Origin: Arthrobacter sp. ov407
Lineage (GTDB): Bacteria; Actinomycetota; Actinomycetes; Actinomycetales; Micrococcaceae
Reading direction: 5' to 3'
Assembly: GCF_900102895.1 (NCBI RefSeq)
Contig: NZ_FNGD01000012.1
Span: 62,001 to 126,000 of the forward strand
DNA length: 64,000 nucleotides
Made by a program: the position numbers and the translations under genes. Positions 54,733 through 62,401 of the stretch are shown one piece after another; the first letter of the stretch is position 1; each line of letters begins with the position of its first letter. Under the pieces are notes generated by a model. It worked only from the letters and a program-made list of their open reading frames with translations, was not told where the DNA came from and made no database searches.

Positions 54733-54743
54733 TTCAGGAGTAG

Positions 54744-54771
54744 CTATCGCCGCTTCGGAAGCACAGGTAAG
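54744..54771 (-). promoter_or_regulatory. Sigma-28 (FliA) promoter for fliC
   Basis: Minus strand: CTTAC (54771-54767), 15-bp spacer, GGCGATAG (54751-54744). This leaves a leader of about 54 bases before the flagellin ATG. Confidence 0.72.
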
Positions 54772-54838
54772 GAGAAATCCAAAATTGTTTTCGGATTTCC
54801 TTCGCGCTAAATTCCGCGTGTTATCAGTCTTATTCCCG

Positions 54839-54866
54839 CTAACGGATCCCCCAGCCCCGCCGATAG
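54839..54866 (+). promoter_or_regulatory. Sigma-28 (FliA) promoter for flgN-flgK-flgL-fliW
   Basis: Plus strand: CTAAC (54839-54843), 15-bp spacer, GCCGATAG (54859-54866). The flgN ATG is about 105 bases downstream. It is divergent from the fliC promoter in the same 287-bp gap. Confidence 0.8.
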
Positions 54867-54970
54867 TTTCTACGAACCCAGCTGCTGGCTGCATCGTCCG
54901 CACGATGAATTGACGTCACGGCACCACCGCATCACCGCACCTGTCACCGAAGAGGGAGTCCTCCGGACCT

Positions 54971-55459
54971 ATGGCCATCCACGAACTTTCAGCCCTGCTG
55001 TGGCGGGAGCGTGAACTCCTGGACGTTCTGACTTTCAAGCTTGAGGAAGAACAGCTGTTGCTGACCTCGGGCAAGTCCCGCTGGCTGCCCCACGGGACCA
55101 AGGAAGTAGAGCAGGTGCTGGGCCACCTCTCCCAGGCGAGCCTGGCCCGCACCATCGAGGCCGCCGTCGTCGCCGAGGTCTGGGGACTCCCCACCGATGC
55201 CTCCCTGGCCGAACTGGCCGCCGCCGCCCCGGAAGGCGCCTGGGCCGAGGTCCTCACCGCGCACCTGACGGCACTGACCCGCCAAACGGCGCTGATCAAA
55301 GAACTGCGCGACTCCAACGAGCAGTACTTGCGCACCGCGGTCCGCTCCACCCAGGAGTCGCTCGCCGACCTCAACCCCACGGCTGCTGCCGGCACCTACG
55401 ACGCCCACGGCAAGACCGGGCAAGCCGCCGGCTCCCGCATCTTCGACAAGCAATTCTAA
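54971..55459 (+). CDS. flgN: FlgN family export chaperone
   Basis: 162 residues, helical: LSALLWRERELLDVLTFKLE, then LVSLARTIE-like helix (QASLARTIEAAVVAEVWGL) and a C-terminal helix (ELRDSNEQYLRTAVRSTQES) that in FlgN binds FlgK and FlgL. It lies 10 bases upstream of flgK, the usual arrangement. A paralogue lies at 28112. Its first 90 residues are the most similar to that copy. Confidence 0.88.
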   Translation: MAIHELSALLWRERELLDVLTFKLEEEQLLLTSGKSRWLPHGTKEVEQVLGHLSQASLARTIEAAVVAEVWGLPTDASLAELAAAAPEGAWAEVLTAHLTALTRQTALIKELRDSNEQYLRTAVRSTQESLADLNPTAAAGTYDAHGKTGQAAGSRIFDKQF

Positions 55460-55469
55460 GGAAGCGAAC

Positions 55470-56894
55470 ATGAGCACCTTCGGCGCCCTGAACACCGCGT
55501 ACCGTGGGCTGACCGCTGCCCAGCAGGGCATGAACGTGGCCGGCCAGAACATCGCCAACGCCGCCACCGAGGGGTACACCCGTCAGCGCGTCGAGCAGTC
55601 CTCGCTGGCCGCGCCTGCCCGCGGGCTCTTCAGCGGCGGCGCGTTGCAGCCCGGCCAGGGTGTTTCGGTGGACGCCATCGCACGGCTCGGCAACAGCTTC
55701 CTCGACGGCAGTGTCCGCTCGGCCGGAGCCCAGGCCGGCTACGCGAGTGTACGTTCTTCAGCTCTGCAGGGCATCGAGGGCATTCTGCAGGAACCTGGCG
55801 ACAACGGTATCTCGACCGCGTTGCAGGGTTTTTGGTCGGCGTGGCAGGGAGCCGCCAGGCAGCCGTCGGAGGACGGTCCGAAGGGGCTCCTCCTGAACGC
55901 CGCCAACTCCGTGACAGACAAGATCTCCTCCGCGTACCAGACCCTCGACGCGCAGTGGAGCAGGACCCGCGCCCAGGCGTCTGACAATGTCGACGCCGTC
56001 AACGCGGCCGCGGCCCAGGTCGCTTCCTACAACACAACTATCCGTTCCACCCTCGCGGCGGGAGGGTCGGCCAATGAATTGATCGACGCCCGGGCCAAGC
56101 TCACGGAGAAGATCGCCAGCCTCATCGGCGGCACTGTCCGCGATCAGCCCGACGGCACCGTCGACGTGCTGGTCGGCGGCAATGCCCTGGTTACGGGTGG
56201 CTCAGTCCGGACGCTGGCCCTTTCCGGATCATCGTCGGATCGGATGGGATCGTCTGTGCAGCTGGCATGGAAGAACCCAGCCGGAGTCGCAGCGCCTGAT
56301 GGCGGCGAACTGGCGGGGGCTTTGTCCGTTCTGGCGCCTGCCTCCGGCGGCTCCGGCGGAGCGATCGCCGAGGCAGCGGAGTCCTACAACAAGCTCGCCA
56401 GCGCACTGGCCACGGCCGTCAACAAAGTCCACCAACGAGGCCAGCTCCCCAACGATGCGCTGGGCAACCCCGGCGCCCAGGGCAAGGACTTCTTCACCAC
56501 CGGCGCCGGTCCTGCCGCGCTCAGCATCAAGGGCCCCGCCAACATCAATGGCATTGCAATCAAGGCATCAACGGGCGGCGCCCTGGACACCAGCATCGCG
56601 GACGAGATCTCACAGCTCGGCACCGGGCCGGATTCCCCGGACAAGATCTGGTCAGGCATCGTCACTGGCATTGGCGTGCAGTCACGCGGTGCCCAGCAAC
56701 ATGAGTCACTCAGCGATGCCGCCCAGGCATCCGCGCTCACAGGCCGTGCCTCCCAGGCGTCAGTGAGCTTGGATGAGGAAAACGTCAACCTGCTCACCAA
56801 CCAGCACGCCTACCAAGCCGCGGCCCGCGTGATGACCGCCGTCGACGAGGCCCTTGACGTCCTGATCAACCGCACCGGATTGGTAGGAAGGTAG
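55470..56894 (+). CDS. flgK: Hook-associated protein 1 FlgK
   Basis: 474 residues, with conserved ends MSTFGALNTAYRGLTAAQQG, NIANAATEGYTRQRVEQSSL, and C-terminal VNLLTNQHAYQAAARVMTAV, DEALDVLINRTGL. It joins hook to filament together with FlgL. AGGAAG precedes the ATG. Length is shorter than the 550 of E. coli, missing part of the outer domain. Confidence 0.96.
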   Translation: MSTFGALNTAYRGLTAAQQGMNVAGQNIANAATEGYTRQRVEQSSLAAPARGLFSGGALQPGQGVSVDAIARLGNSFLDGSVRSAGAQAGYASVRSSALQGIEGILQEPGDNGISTALQGFWSAWQGAARQPSEDGPKGLLLNAANSVTDKISSAYQTLDAQWSRTRAQASDNVDAVNAAAAQVASYNTTIRSTLAAGGSANELIDARAKLTEKIASLIGGTVRDQPDGTVDVLVGGNALVTGGSVRTLALSGSSSDRMGSSVQLAWKNPAGVAAPDGGELAGALSVLAPASGGSGGAIAEAAESYNKLASALATAVNKVHQRGQLPNDALGNPGAQGKDFFTTGAGPAALSIKGPANINGIAIKASTGGALDTSIADEISQLGTGPDSPDKIWSGIVTGIGVQSRGAQQHESLSDAAQASALTGRASQASVSLDEENVNLLTNQHAYQAAARVMTAVDEALDVLINRTGLVGR

Positions 56895-56898
56895 ACAC

Positions 56899-57783
56899 AT
56901 GCTGAACCGGGTAACAAACCTGACCATGAGCGCGAACGCCCAGCGTACGTTGCAGACCCAGCAGTCCAAACTGGCCGAGCTGCAGGAAAAAGCGACCACG
57001 CTCAACAAGATCTCCCGTCCCTCGGACGATCCCGCCGCCACCGCGCAGGCCCTGGAGACCCGCTCCCTCCTCGCCGCCAACGCCCAGTACGGCCGCAACA
57101 TCGACGACGGCAACACGTGGCTCACGGCCGCGGATTCCGCCCTCGAGCAGGCCACCAACGTGATGCACAAGATCAAGGACCTCACAGTGCTGGCCGGCAA
57201 CGGCTCACTGCCCCAGTCTGGCAAGGACGCGATCGCCAACGAGCTGGACTCCCTGAACAAGGACCTGGTGTCGATCGCCAACAGCAAGCACCTGGGTCGT
57301 AACATCTTTGCCGGCAGCTCGGATGCCGCCAGCGCCTTCACGGGCGCCCCTCCCGCGCTCGACGGGCTGCCCAAGAGCCCCGTGGAGCGCCGCATCAGCG
57401 CCACCGAAACCGTCCGCGTCGACGCCGACGGCAAGACGATTTTCGGCAGCGGGAACGGCTCGGTCTTCGACACCGTGAAGAAAATGGCCGATGACTTGCG
57501 CGCAGGGGCGGATGTTGCGCCCTGGATCGGTCAGGTAGACACGGCTTTTAAGAACATCGTCAACGGCCGTTCCGAAATTGGAACGCGGCAGGCACAGCTG
57601 GAGCGCGCCGGCAACGTCAACACAGAACTGGAGGCCTCCTTGGACGCCCAGAAAACCGGCATCGAGAAGGCAGATCTTGGCAGCGTCATCATGGACCTGA
57701 AACTTCAGGAAACGAACTACCAGGTGGCCCTCGCCGCGACGGCCAGGGTGCTTCAGCCCACCCTGATGGACTTCCTGCGGTGA
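56899..57783 (+). CDS. flgL: Hook-associated protein 3 FlgL
   Basis: 294 residues, flagellin-like ends: RVTNLTMSANAQRTLQTQQS, KLAELQEKATTLNKISRPSD, C-terminal LGSVIMDLKLQETNYQVALA, ATARVLQPTLMDFL. It sits between FlgK and the filament. Starts four bases after the flgK stop; its own stop overlaps fliW by four bases. Confidence 0.96.
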   Translation: MLNRVTNLTMSANAQRTLQTQQSKLAELQEKATTLNKISRPSDDPAATAQALETRSLLAANAQYGRNIDDGNTWLTAADSALEQATNVMHKIKDLTVLAGNGSLPQSGKDAIANELDSLNKDLVSIANSKHLGRNIFAGSSDAASAFTGAPPALDGLPKSPVERRISATETVRVDADGKTIFGSGNGSVFDTVKKMADDLRAGADVAPWIGQVDTAFKNIVNGRSEIGTRQAQLERAGNVNTELEASLDAQKTGIEKADLGSVIMDLKLQETNYQVALAATARVLQPTLMDFLR

Positions 57784-58184
57784 GCACCCCGGTCGTGGAC
57801 ACTCCCGTCGCCAGCCTGCCCGTCACTTTCACCGCCCCCATGCCGGGCTTCGAGGACCTGCACGATTTCGTGCTGCGGAGCGTCGAGGGCGCGGCTGGAC
57901 TGTACGCCCTGGAGGCCGGGTCCAGCCCGGTGCGGCTGTTCCTGGCCGACGCCGCCGTTTTTGCGCCGAGCTACGCTCCGCCGATCCCGGCAGCATCACT
58001 GGAAGCCCTGGAACTCGACGCGCGGGAGGCACCCCAGGTGCTGATCGTGGTCAACCACTCCCCCGGCTCTACGACGGTCAACCTCATGGCGCCGATAGTT
58101 CTCAACCGCGGCACGGGGCGCTGCACCCAGCTGGTGCTGGACGGCCGGGACTTCCCGCTCCGGGCCGAGCTCAACTCGCTCTAG
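57780..58184 (+). CDS. fliW: Flagellar assembly factor FliW
   Basis: 134 residues. Family pattern: FEDLHDFVLRSVEGAAGLYA, SSPVRLFLADAAVFAPSYAP, and the C-terminal VNLMAPIVLNRGTGRCTQLV (the N-x-x-A-P-I-V-x-N motif). FliW binds CsrA non-competitively and also binds flagellin, so free flagellin releases FliW onto CsrA or the reverse, setting a flagellin feedback loop. The GTG start overlaps the flgL stop (GTGA). Confidence 0.92.
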   Translation: MSTPVVDTPVASLPVTFTAPMPGFEDLHDFVLRSVEGAAGLYALEAGSSPVRLFLADAAVFAPSYAPPIPAASLEALELDAREAPQVLIVVNHSPGSTTVNLMAPIVLNRGTGRCTQLVLDGRDFPLRAELNSL

Positions 58185-58247
58185 GCAACCCGCCTGCCCT
58201 AGCCAACCGGCAAGGCGAGGCGCGCGGCCCGGCTCGGCTCCGCCCCC

Positions 58248-58817
58248 TCACCAGAAGTGCGCCACGTCCACCACGAACCGCGACCCGGTGCCCGGCCCGG
58301 ACAGGGTCTGGACCCGGAACGGCAGCCGCGCGCGGACTCCCAAGCCGAGGCTGCTGTAGCCCTCGAAGCTGCCCGCCCACGCCACCTGCCGGAACGTCTG
58401 GTAACCGGTCACGTCCGCCAGTTCGCTCTTGTTCGCCGGGTTGTAGGTGGGATTGCCGGCTTCGTCATATGCAGGCGCATTGATGGTGAGCTGAATGAAG
58501 GCCTGGCCCCGCAGCGGGATCGGCAAGCCGGACCCGTCCTGCACCACCTCGGGAACGTAGCGGATGGTGTAGCCGGCCACGGGGCCGTTGAGGTCGATGA
58601 CCAGCCGGTCAAAACAGTAATGCTGACCGGTCCGGATGTTCACCACCTTGGCCTGGCTCATGGCCGGATCCGCTTTGCTCAGCGAACCCCAGACCTGTCC
58701 GCAGTACGGGTCCGCGGCGGCCGGCGCCGGCGCAAGGAGCCCGAGACCGGCGGCCATCAGCACTGCCGCGAGCAGAGCGTGGATCTTCTTCAACTGGGTC
58801 TTCTTCAACCCCGTCAC
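58248..58817 (-). CDS. Secreted AMIN-like domain protein
   Basis: 189 residues: signal peptide (about 1-35; LLAAVLMAAGLGLLAPAPAAA, cleavage near AAA-DPYCG), then a beta-rich AMIN-like domain (HYCFDRLVIDLNGPVAGYTI, FRQVAWAGSFEGYSSLGLGV, RFVVDVAHFW). Two Cys (about 39 and 67) may form a disulfide. Function of this actinobacterial family is unknown; it is probably a wall-located binding domain. The start is uncertain: GTG 58817, or TTG 58808 which has AGGGGG seven bases before it. Convergent with fliW. Confidence 0.8.
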   Translation of the reverse strand: MTGLKKTQLKKIHALLAAVLMAAGLGLLAPAPAAADPYCGQVWGSLSKADPAMSQAKVVNIRTGQHYCFDRLVIDLNGPVAGYTIRYVPEVVQDGSGLPIPLRGQAFIQLTINAPAYDEAGNPTYNPANKSELADVTGYQTFRQVAWAGSFEGYSSLGLGVRARLPFRVQTLSGPGTGSRFVVDVAHFW

Positions 58818-59038
58818 CCCCTGGTGCTTCCTGAGCCCTTGAGCTGGCGAACAGTCAGCGCAGGTCAGACGCTTTCAGCGTAGGCGGCCCCGGACCGGCG
58901 GGCGAGGCCCTCAACCGTTTCGGCGCCCAACCGTTAAGGTGACCCGTTGCTGGTCACGGACGGATTTCACGGACAGATCCCGAGACATTCGTTCACGAAC
59001 GGATAACACGCGGAGCCGCAGGCCATGCCCGGGACGGC

Positions 59039-59072
59039 GAAGCGCCGGCACCCTCGCGGGTCCGGCGCTTCG
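59039..59072 (-). terminator. Hairpin after DUF4193 gene
   Basis: GAAGCGCCGG (59039-59048) pairs perfectly with CCGGCGCTTC (59063-59072) around 14 bases, 30 bases after the DUF4193 stop. No U-run. The remaining bases between 58818 and 59039 show no gene. Confidence 0.65.
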
Positions 59073-59101
59073 TGCGGCCTTGCTGTTGCTGGACGGTTCT
59101 C

Positions 59102-59404
59102 TTAGCCTTCGCAGTCGCGGCAGTACTTCATGCCGTTCTTTTCCAGAGCCACCTGGGACCTGTGACGGACCAGGAAGCAGGAGGAGCAGGTGAATTCATC
59201 GGACTGCTCGGGAACAACAATGACCGTCAGCTCTTCGCCGGACAGATCCGCACCCGGAAGATCGATGCCTTCAGCGGTGTCGTTCTCATCGACGTCGATC
59301 ACAGCAGTCTGCGCGCCGCCACCGCGGGACGCCTGAAGGGCCTCCAGCGACTCAGCGGGAGATTCTTCTTCTGTCTTGCGTGGGGCGTCGTAATCGGTAG
59401 CCAT
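59102..59404 (-). CDS. DUF4193 zinc-ribbon protein
   Basis: 100 residues. Acidic N-terminal half (DVDENDTAEGIDLPGADL), then two CxxC pairs, CSSC and CRDC, 21 residues apart, that should bind zinc near the C-terminus. Start MATDYDAPRK is family-like and favours ATG 59404 over the GTG at 59416. The family is confined to actinobacteria and uncharacterised; RNA-polymerase or ribosome association is only a guess. Confidence 0.88.
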   Translation of the reverse strand: MATDYDAPRKTEEESPAESLEALQASRGGGAQTAVIDVDENDTAEGIDLPGADLSGEELTVIVVPEQSDEFTCSSCFLVRHRSQVALEKNGMKYCRDCEG

Positions 59405-59597
59405 ATCGGGGTTCACTTTCGTTGCTGCGCAGCCATTTCAGGCATCTCAGTGAAGCAGTTTAGGACATTAAACATGGAGTTGAGGAATAGTGTGGCCTAT
59501 CAGACACAATGAGTCGGACGGGGCACGGAAACCGGGGCAGCGGTCCCCGGCCGGATCCCGGCCGCGCCCTTTGTTCGGGCAGTTCAGGTGCGCCCAT

Positions 59598-60092
59598 TCA
59601 GGTGACCGGCCAGACCACCAGCGTCTGCCAGTTCGCGGGGTCGGGCTCGGCGCCGGGATCGGTGAGGTAGTACTCCCACATGGCTTCCCCCGGGCTAGCA
59701 CCGTCCTGCCGCATCCGCGCCATGATCGCGCCGTAGGTCCGCTGCAGTGACTCATAGGGGCCGATGTGCATGGCCTCGTAGGCCTGGCCTGCGGGGAGGG
59801 TCCCGGCGGTGACCGCCGTATCCGCGGCGCCCGGGTTCGTGAAAGGTGCGGCGAGGGGGAACCCCGCCTCGACGTCGACGACGTCGGTCGGCTTGCCGCG
59901 GTACAGCGCGAACGGTGGTCCGGCCAGTTGGACATGCTGCTCCTGCACCGCACTCATGACGGCGCTGAAGGCACGGCCGAAAAAGTCCCGCAGTTCTTTC
60001 ATCGGGACAGTCTCACGCACCACCGCCGTGGGTTGTTCGTTGAGTTGGGCGGCCTTGATGTCCGGATCCGGCCCCTGGTTCGTTTGAGTCAT
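59598..60092 (-). CDS. GyrI-like / AraC effector-binding domain protein
   Basis: 164 residues, a stand-alone SOUL/GyrI-like effector-binding domain: VVRETVPMKELRDFFGRAFS, FALYRGKPTDVVDVEAGFPL, MHIGPYESLQRTYGAIMARM, and the C-terminal MWEYYLTDPGAEPDPANWQT. Such domains bind small hydrophobic cations or gyrase inhibitors, or act as drug sensors. No DNA-binding domain is attached. ATG 60092 chosen; an upstream frame of eight codons is unsupported. Confidence 0.82.
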   Translation of the reverse strand: MTQTNQGPDPDIKAAQLNEQPTAVVRETVPMKELRDFFGRAFSAVMSAVQEQHVQLAGPPFALYRGKPTDVVDVEAGFPLAAPFTNPGAADTAVTAGTLPAGQAYEAMHIGPYESLQRTYGAIMARMRQDGASPGEAMWEYYLTDPGAEPDPANWQTLVVWPVT

Positions 60093-60198
60093 ACGCCCAG
60101 ACTCTGCCGCGCCCAATCCGCGGTCTAGGGCCTTACGACCCGCGCCCGCGGGGGCCCAAGGGCGGTCCGGCGGGCGGCCCGGGGGACGCGCTGATAAA

Positions 60199-60273
60199 TA
60201 AATGAACTTTATTCATATTAGGTCTTGCCCTGCACTGCGATCAGCCTAATACTAAATGAACAACGTTCATTTA
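60199..60273 (+). promoter_or_regulatory. aguB promoter with two palindromic operators
   Basis: TAAATGAAC-AAC-GTTCATTTA (60253-60273) is a perfect 9-bp palindrome. A second copy, TAAATGAAC-TTT-ATTCATATT (60199-60219), matches 7 of 9 in its right arm; the centres are 54 bp apart. Between them lie TTGCCC (60225-60230) and TAATAC (60247-60252), a promoter with a 16-bp spacer. The downstream operator covers the start point, the upstream one lies before the -35. This is TetR-like; the regulator gene is not in the window. Confidence 0.75.
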
Positions 60274-60300
60274 TGTGACGCACGTCTCACTGGAGTAGCC

Positions 60301-61356
60301 ATGATCGAAATCACGTCCCTCGACACCCCGCCCTCCCTCGCCCGCACCGCGCCTTCGAGCCGGCCGGCGCTGCGGGTCAGCGTCGTGCAGCACCGCTGGC
60401 ATCCTGACACCGCGGCCCTGCACGCCGAACTGAACGAAGGCATTGGGCGGGCCGCCCGGTTGGGAGCCGCCGTCGTCTTCCTGCCCGAGCTCACACTGTC
60501 CAGGTACCCCGCGGACACGCTTCCCGAAAATGACACCACCCGGGTGGGTGCCCCGCGCCCGCGGCCCTCGGACATCGCCGAGGACCTGTTCACCGGTCCC
60601 ACGTTCCGTTTCGCGGCGGACGCGGCCCGCAGGCACGGAATCTGCGTCCACGCCTCGCTGTACCAGAAAGCGGAGAACCCGGAGGGTTCTGACGACGGCC
60701 TGGGCCTGAACACTGCCATCCTGGTCTCCCCCGAAGGTGAGCTGCTGGCCCGCACGCACAAGCTGCACATCCCCGTCACGGCCGGCTATTACGAGGACAA
60801 GTTCTTCCGCCAGGGCCCGGACGGCGGGGATGCCTACGAGGTCCACTCCCCCGCAGAACTCGGCGGCGCACGGTTGGGCATGCCCACCTGCTGGGATGAA
60901 TGGTTCCCCGAGCTGGCGCGGATTTACTCCCTCGGCGGGGCAGAACTCCTGGTCTACCCCACCGCCATCGGCTCCGAGCCGGACCACCCGGACTTCGACA
61001 CCCAGCCGTTGTGGCAGCAGGTCATTGTGGGCAACGGGATCGCCAACGGGCTGTTCATGGTGGTTCCCAACCGCTGGGGCAGCGAAGGCACACTGAACTT
61101 CTACGGCTCCTCCTTCATCTCCGATCCCTACGGCCGGATCCTCGCGCAGGCACCGCGGGACGAATCCGCGGTGATTGTCGCGGACCTCGACCTCGACCAG
61201 CGCCGGGACTGGCTCACGCTCTTCCCCTTCCTGGCCACGCGCCGCCCGGACACCTACGCGCGGCTGACCGAACCCGTTCGCGCTGACGCCCCGCTCGGCC
61301 TCAATGCGGATAGGGCTGCTGTGTATGAGACCACGGCGCAGAAGGCCACCGCGTGA
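60301..61356 (+). CDS. aguB: N-carbamoylputrescine amidase (nitrilase family)
   Basis: 351 residues; hydrolyses N-carbamoylputrescine to putrescine, CO2 and ammonia. The nitrilase catalytic triad is visible: E63 (LPELTLSRYP), K154 (RTHKLHIPVTAGYYEDKFF) and C197 (GMPTCWDEWFPE). The CWDEWFPE context is that of AguB/CPA enzymes. About 45 residues longer than plant CPA because of an N-terminal extension and an insertion near 75-100. ATG 60301 starts the gene; an upstream frame crosses the operator. The next gene overlaps its stop and encodes the preceding pathway step, which supports the assignment. Confidence 0.92.
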   Translation: MIEITSLDTPPSLARTAPSSRPALRVSVVQHRWHPDTAALHAELNEGIGRAARLGAAVVFLPELTLSRYPADTLPENDTTRVGAPRPRPSDIAEDLFTGPTFRFAADAARRHGICVHASLYQKAENPEGSDDGLGLNTAILVSPEGELLARTHKLHIPVTAGYYEDKFFRQGPDGGDAYEVHSPAELGGARLGMPTCWDEWFPELARIYSLGGAELLVYPTAIGSEPDHPDFDTQPLWQQVIVGNGIANGLFMVVPNRWGSEGTLNFYGSSFISDPYGRILAQAPRDESAVIVADLDLDQRRDWLTLFPFLATRRPDTYARLTEPVRADAPLGLNADRAAVYETTAQKATA

Positions 61357-62393
61357 GCGCCTGGCGGATGCCGCCCGAAACGGCACCCCAGGACCGTGTC
61401 TGGATGGCGTTTCCTACCGGCGGCTACACCCTGGGCGAAACAGAGGCCCAAGCCCACGCCGCCCGCTCCGTCTGGGCCGCCGTCGCGAACGCCGTCGTGG
61501 AATTCGAACCGGTCACCATGCTGGTGGCGCCGGCTGATGTAGAGACCGCTGCCCGCTACCTCCACCCGGATATCCAGGTGGTCCCCGCCGCCCTGAACGA
61601 TGCGTGGATGCGGGACATCGGCCCCACGTTCGTCCTGGACGACGGCGGCCGGCTCGGCGCCGTGGACTGGGTGTTCAACGGCTGGGGCGGCCAGGACTGG
61701 GCTGCTTGGGACAAAGACTCGCTCGTGGCAGCTGCCGTCGCGGCACGCTCGGGGGCCAGCCACGTCGTCTCGCCGCTGGTGAACGAGGGCGGCGGCATCC
61801 ACGTCGACGGCGAAGGCACGGTCCTGGTCACCGAGACGGTGCAGCTGGATCCGGGCCGGAACCCGGGGCTCAGCAAGGCCGACGTTGAGGCAGAACTGGC
61901 CCGGACTCTGGGCACGAGCCACGTCGTCTGGCTTCCGCGCGGTCTGACCCGGGATTCGGAACGGTTCGGCACGCGAGGCCACGTCGACATCGTCGCGGCC
62001 ATCCCGTCCCCGGGCACCGTGCTGGTCCATGCCCAGCAGAACCCGGCGCACCCCGATTTCGAGGTCAGCCGCGAAATCATCAGCCACCTCGCCACCACCC
62101 GGGACGCGGCCGGCCGCGAATGGAACATCATCGAAGTCCCCGCCCCGGAAACCCTGACGGATGAGGAAGGCTTCGTCGACTACAGCTACATCAACCACCT
62201 GGTGGTCAACGGCGGCGTCATCGCCTGCACGTTCGGCGACCCGATGGACGACAAGGCCCTGCGCATCCTCGGCGATGCCTACCCCGGCCGCAAAATGGTG
62301 GGCATCGACGCCCGCGAGCTCTTCGCCCGCGGCGGCGGCATCCACTGCATCACCCAACAGCAACCGTCCGCCTCCCAGAATCTCCCAGAATAA
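61353..62393 (+). CDS. aguA: Agmatine deiminase
   Basis: 346 residues, pentein fold; converts agmatine to N-carbamoylputrescine. Active-site features are NDAWMRDIGPTFV (Asp), NEGGGIHVDGEGTVL (Glu), RGHVDIVA (His) and the catalytic Cys 332 in ARGGGIHCITQQQP. The GTG start overlaps the aguB stop (GTGA). In family members the catalytic His motif reads TDGHVD; here it is TRGHVD, one residue different outside the His. Together with AguB it forms the agmatine-to-putrescine route. No arginine decarboxylase is nearby, so agmatine is probably imported. Confidence 0.93.
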   Translation: MSAWRMPPETAPQDRVWMAFPTGGYTLGETEAQAHAARSVWAAVANAVVEFEPVTMLVAPADVETAARYLHPDIQVVPAALNDAWMRDIGPTFVLDDGGRLGAVDWVFNGWGGQDWAAWDKDSLVAAAVAARSGASHVVSPLVNEGGGIHVDGEGTVLVTETVQLDPGRNPGLSKADVEAELARTLGTSHVVWLPRGLTRDSERFGTRGHVDIVAAIPSPGTVLVHAQQNPAHPDFEVSREIISHLATTRDAAGREWNIIEVPAPETLTDEEGFVDYSYINHLVVNGGVIACTFGDPMDDKALRILGDAYPGRKMVGIDARELFARGGGIHCITQQQPSASQNLPE

Positions 62394-62401
62394 GGTCAGC
62401 C

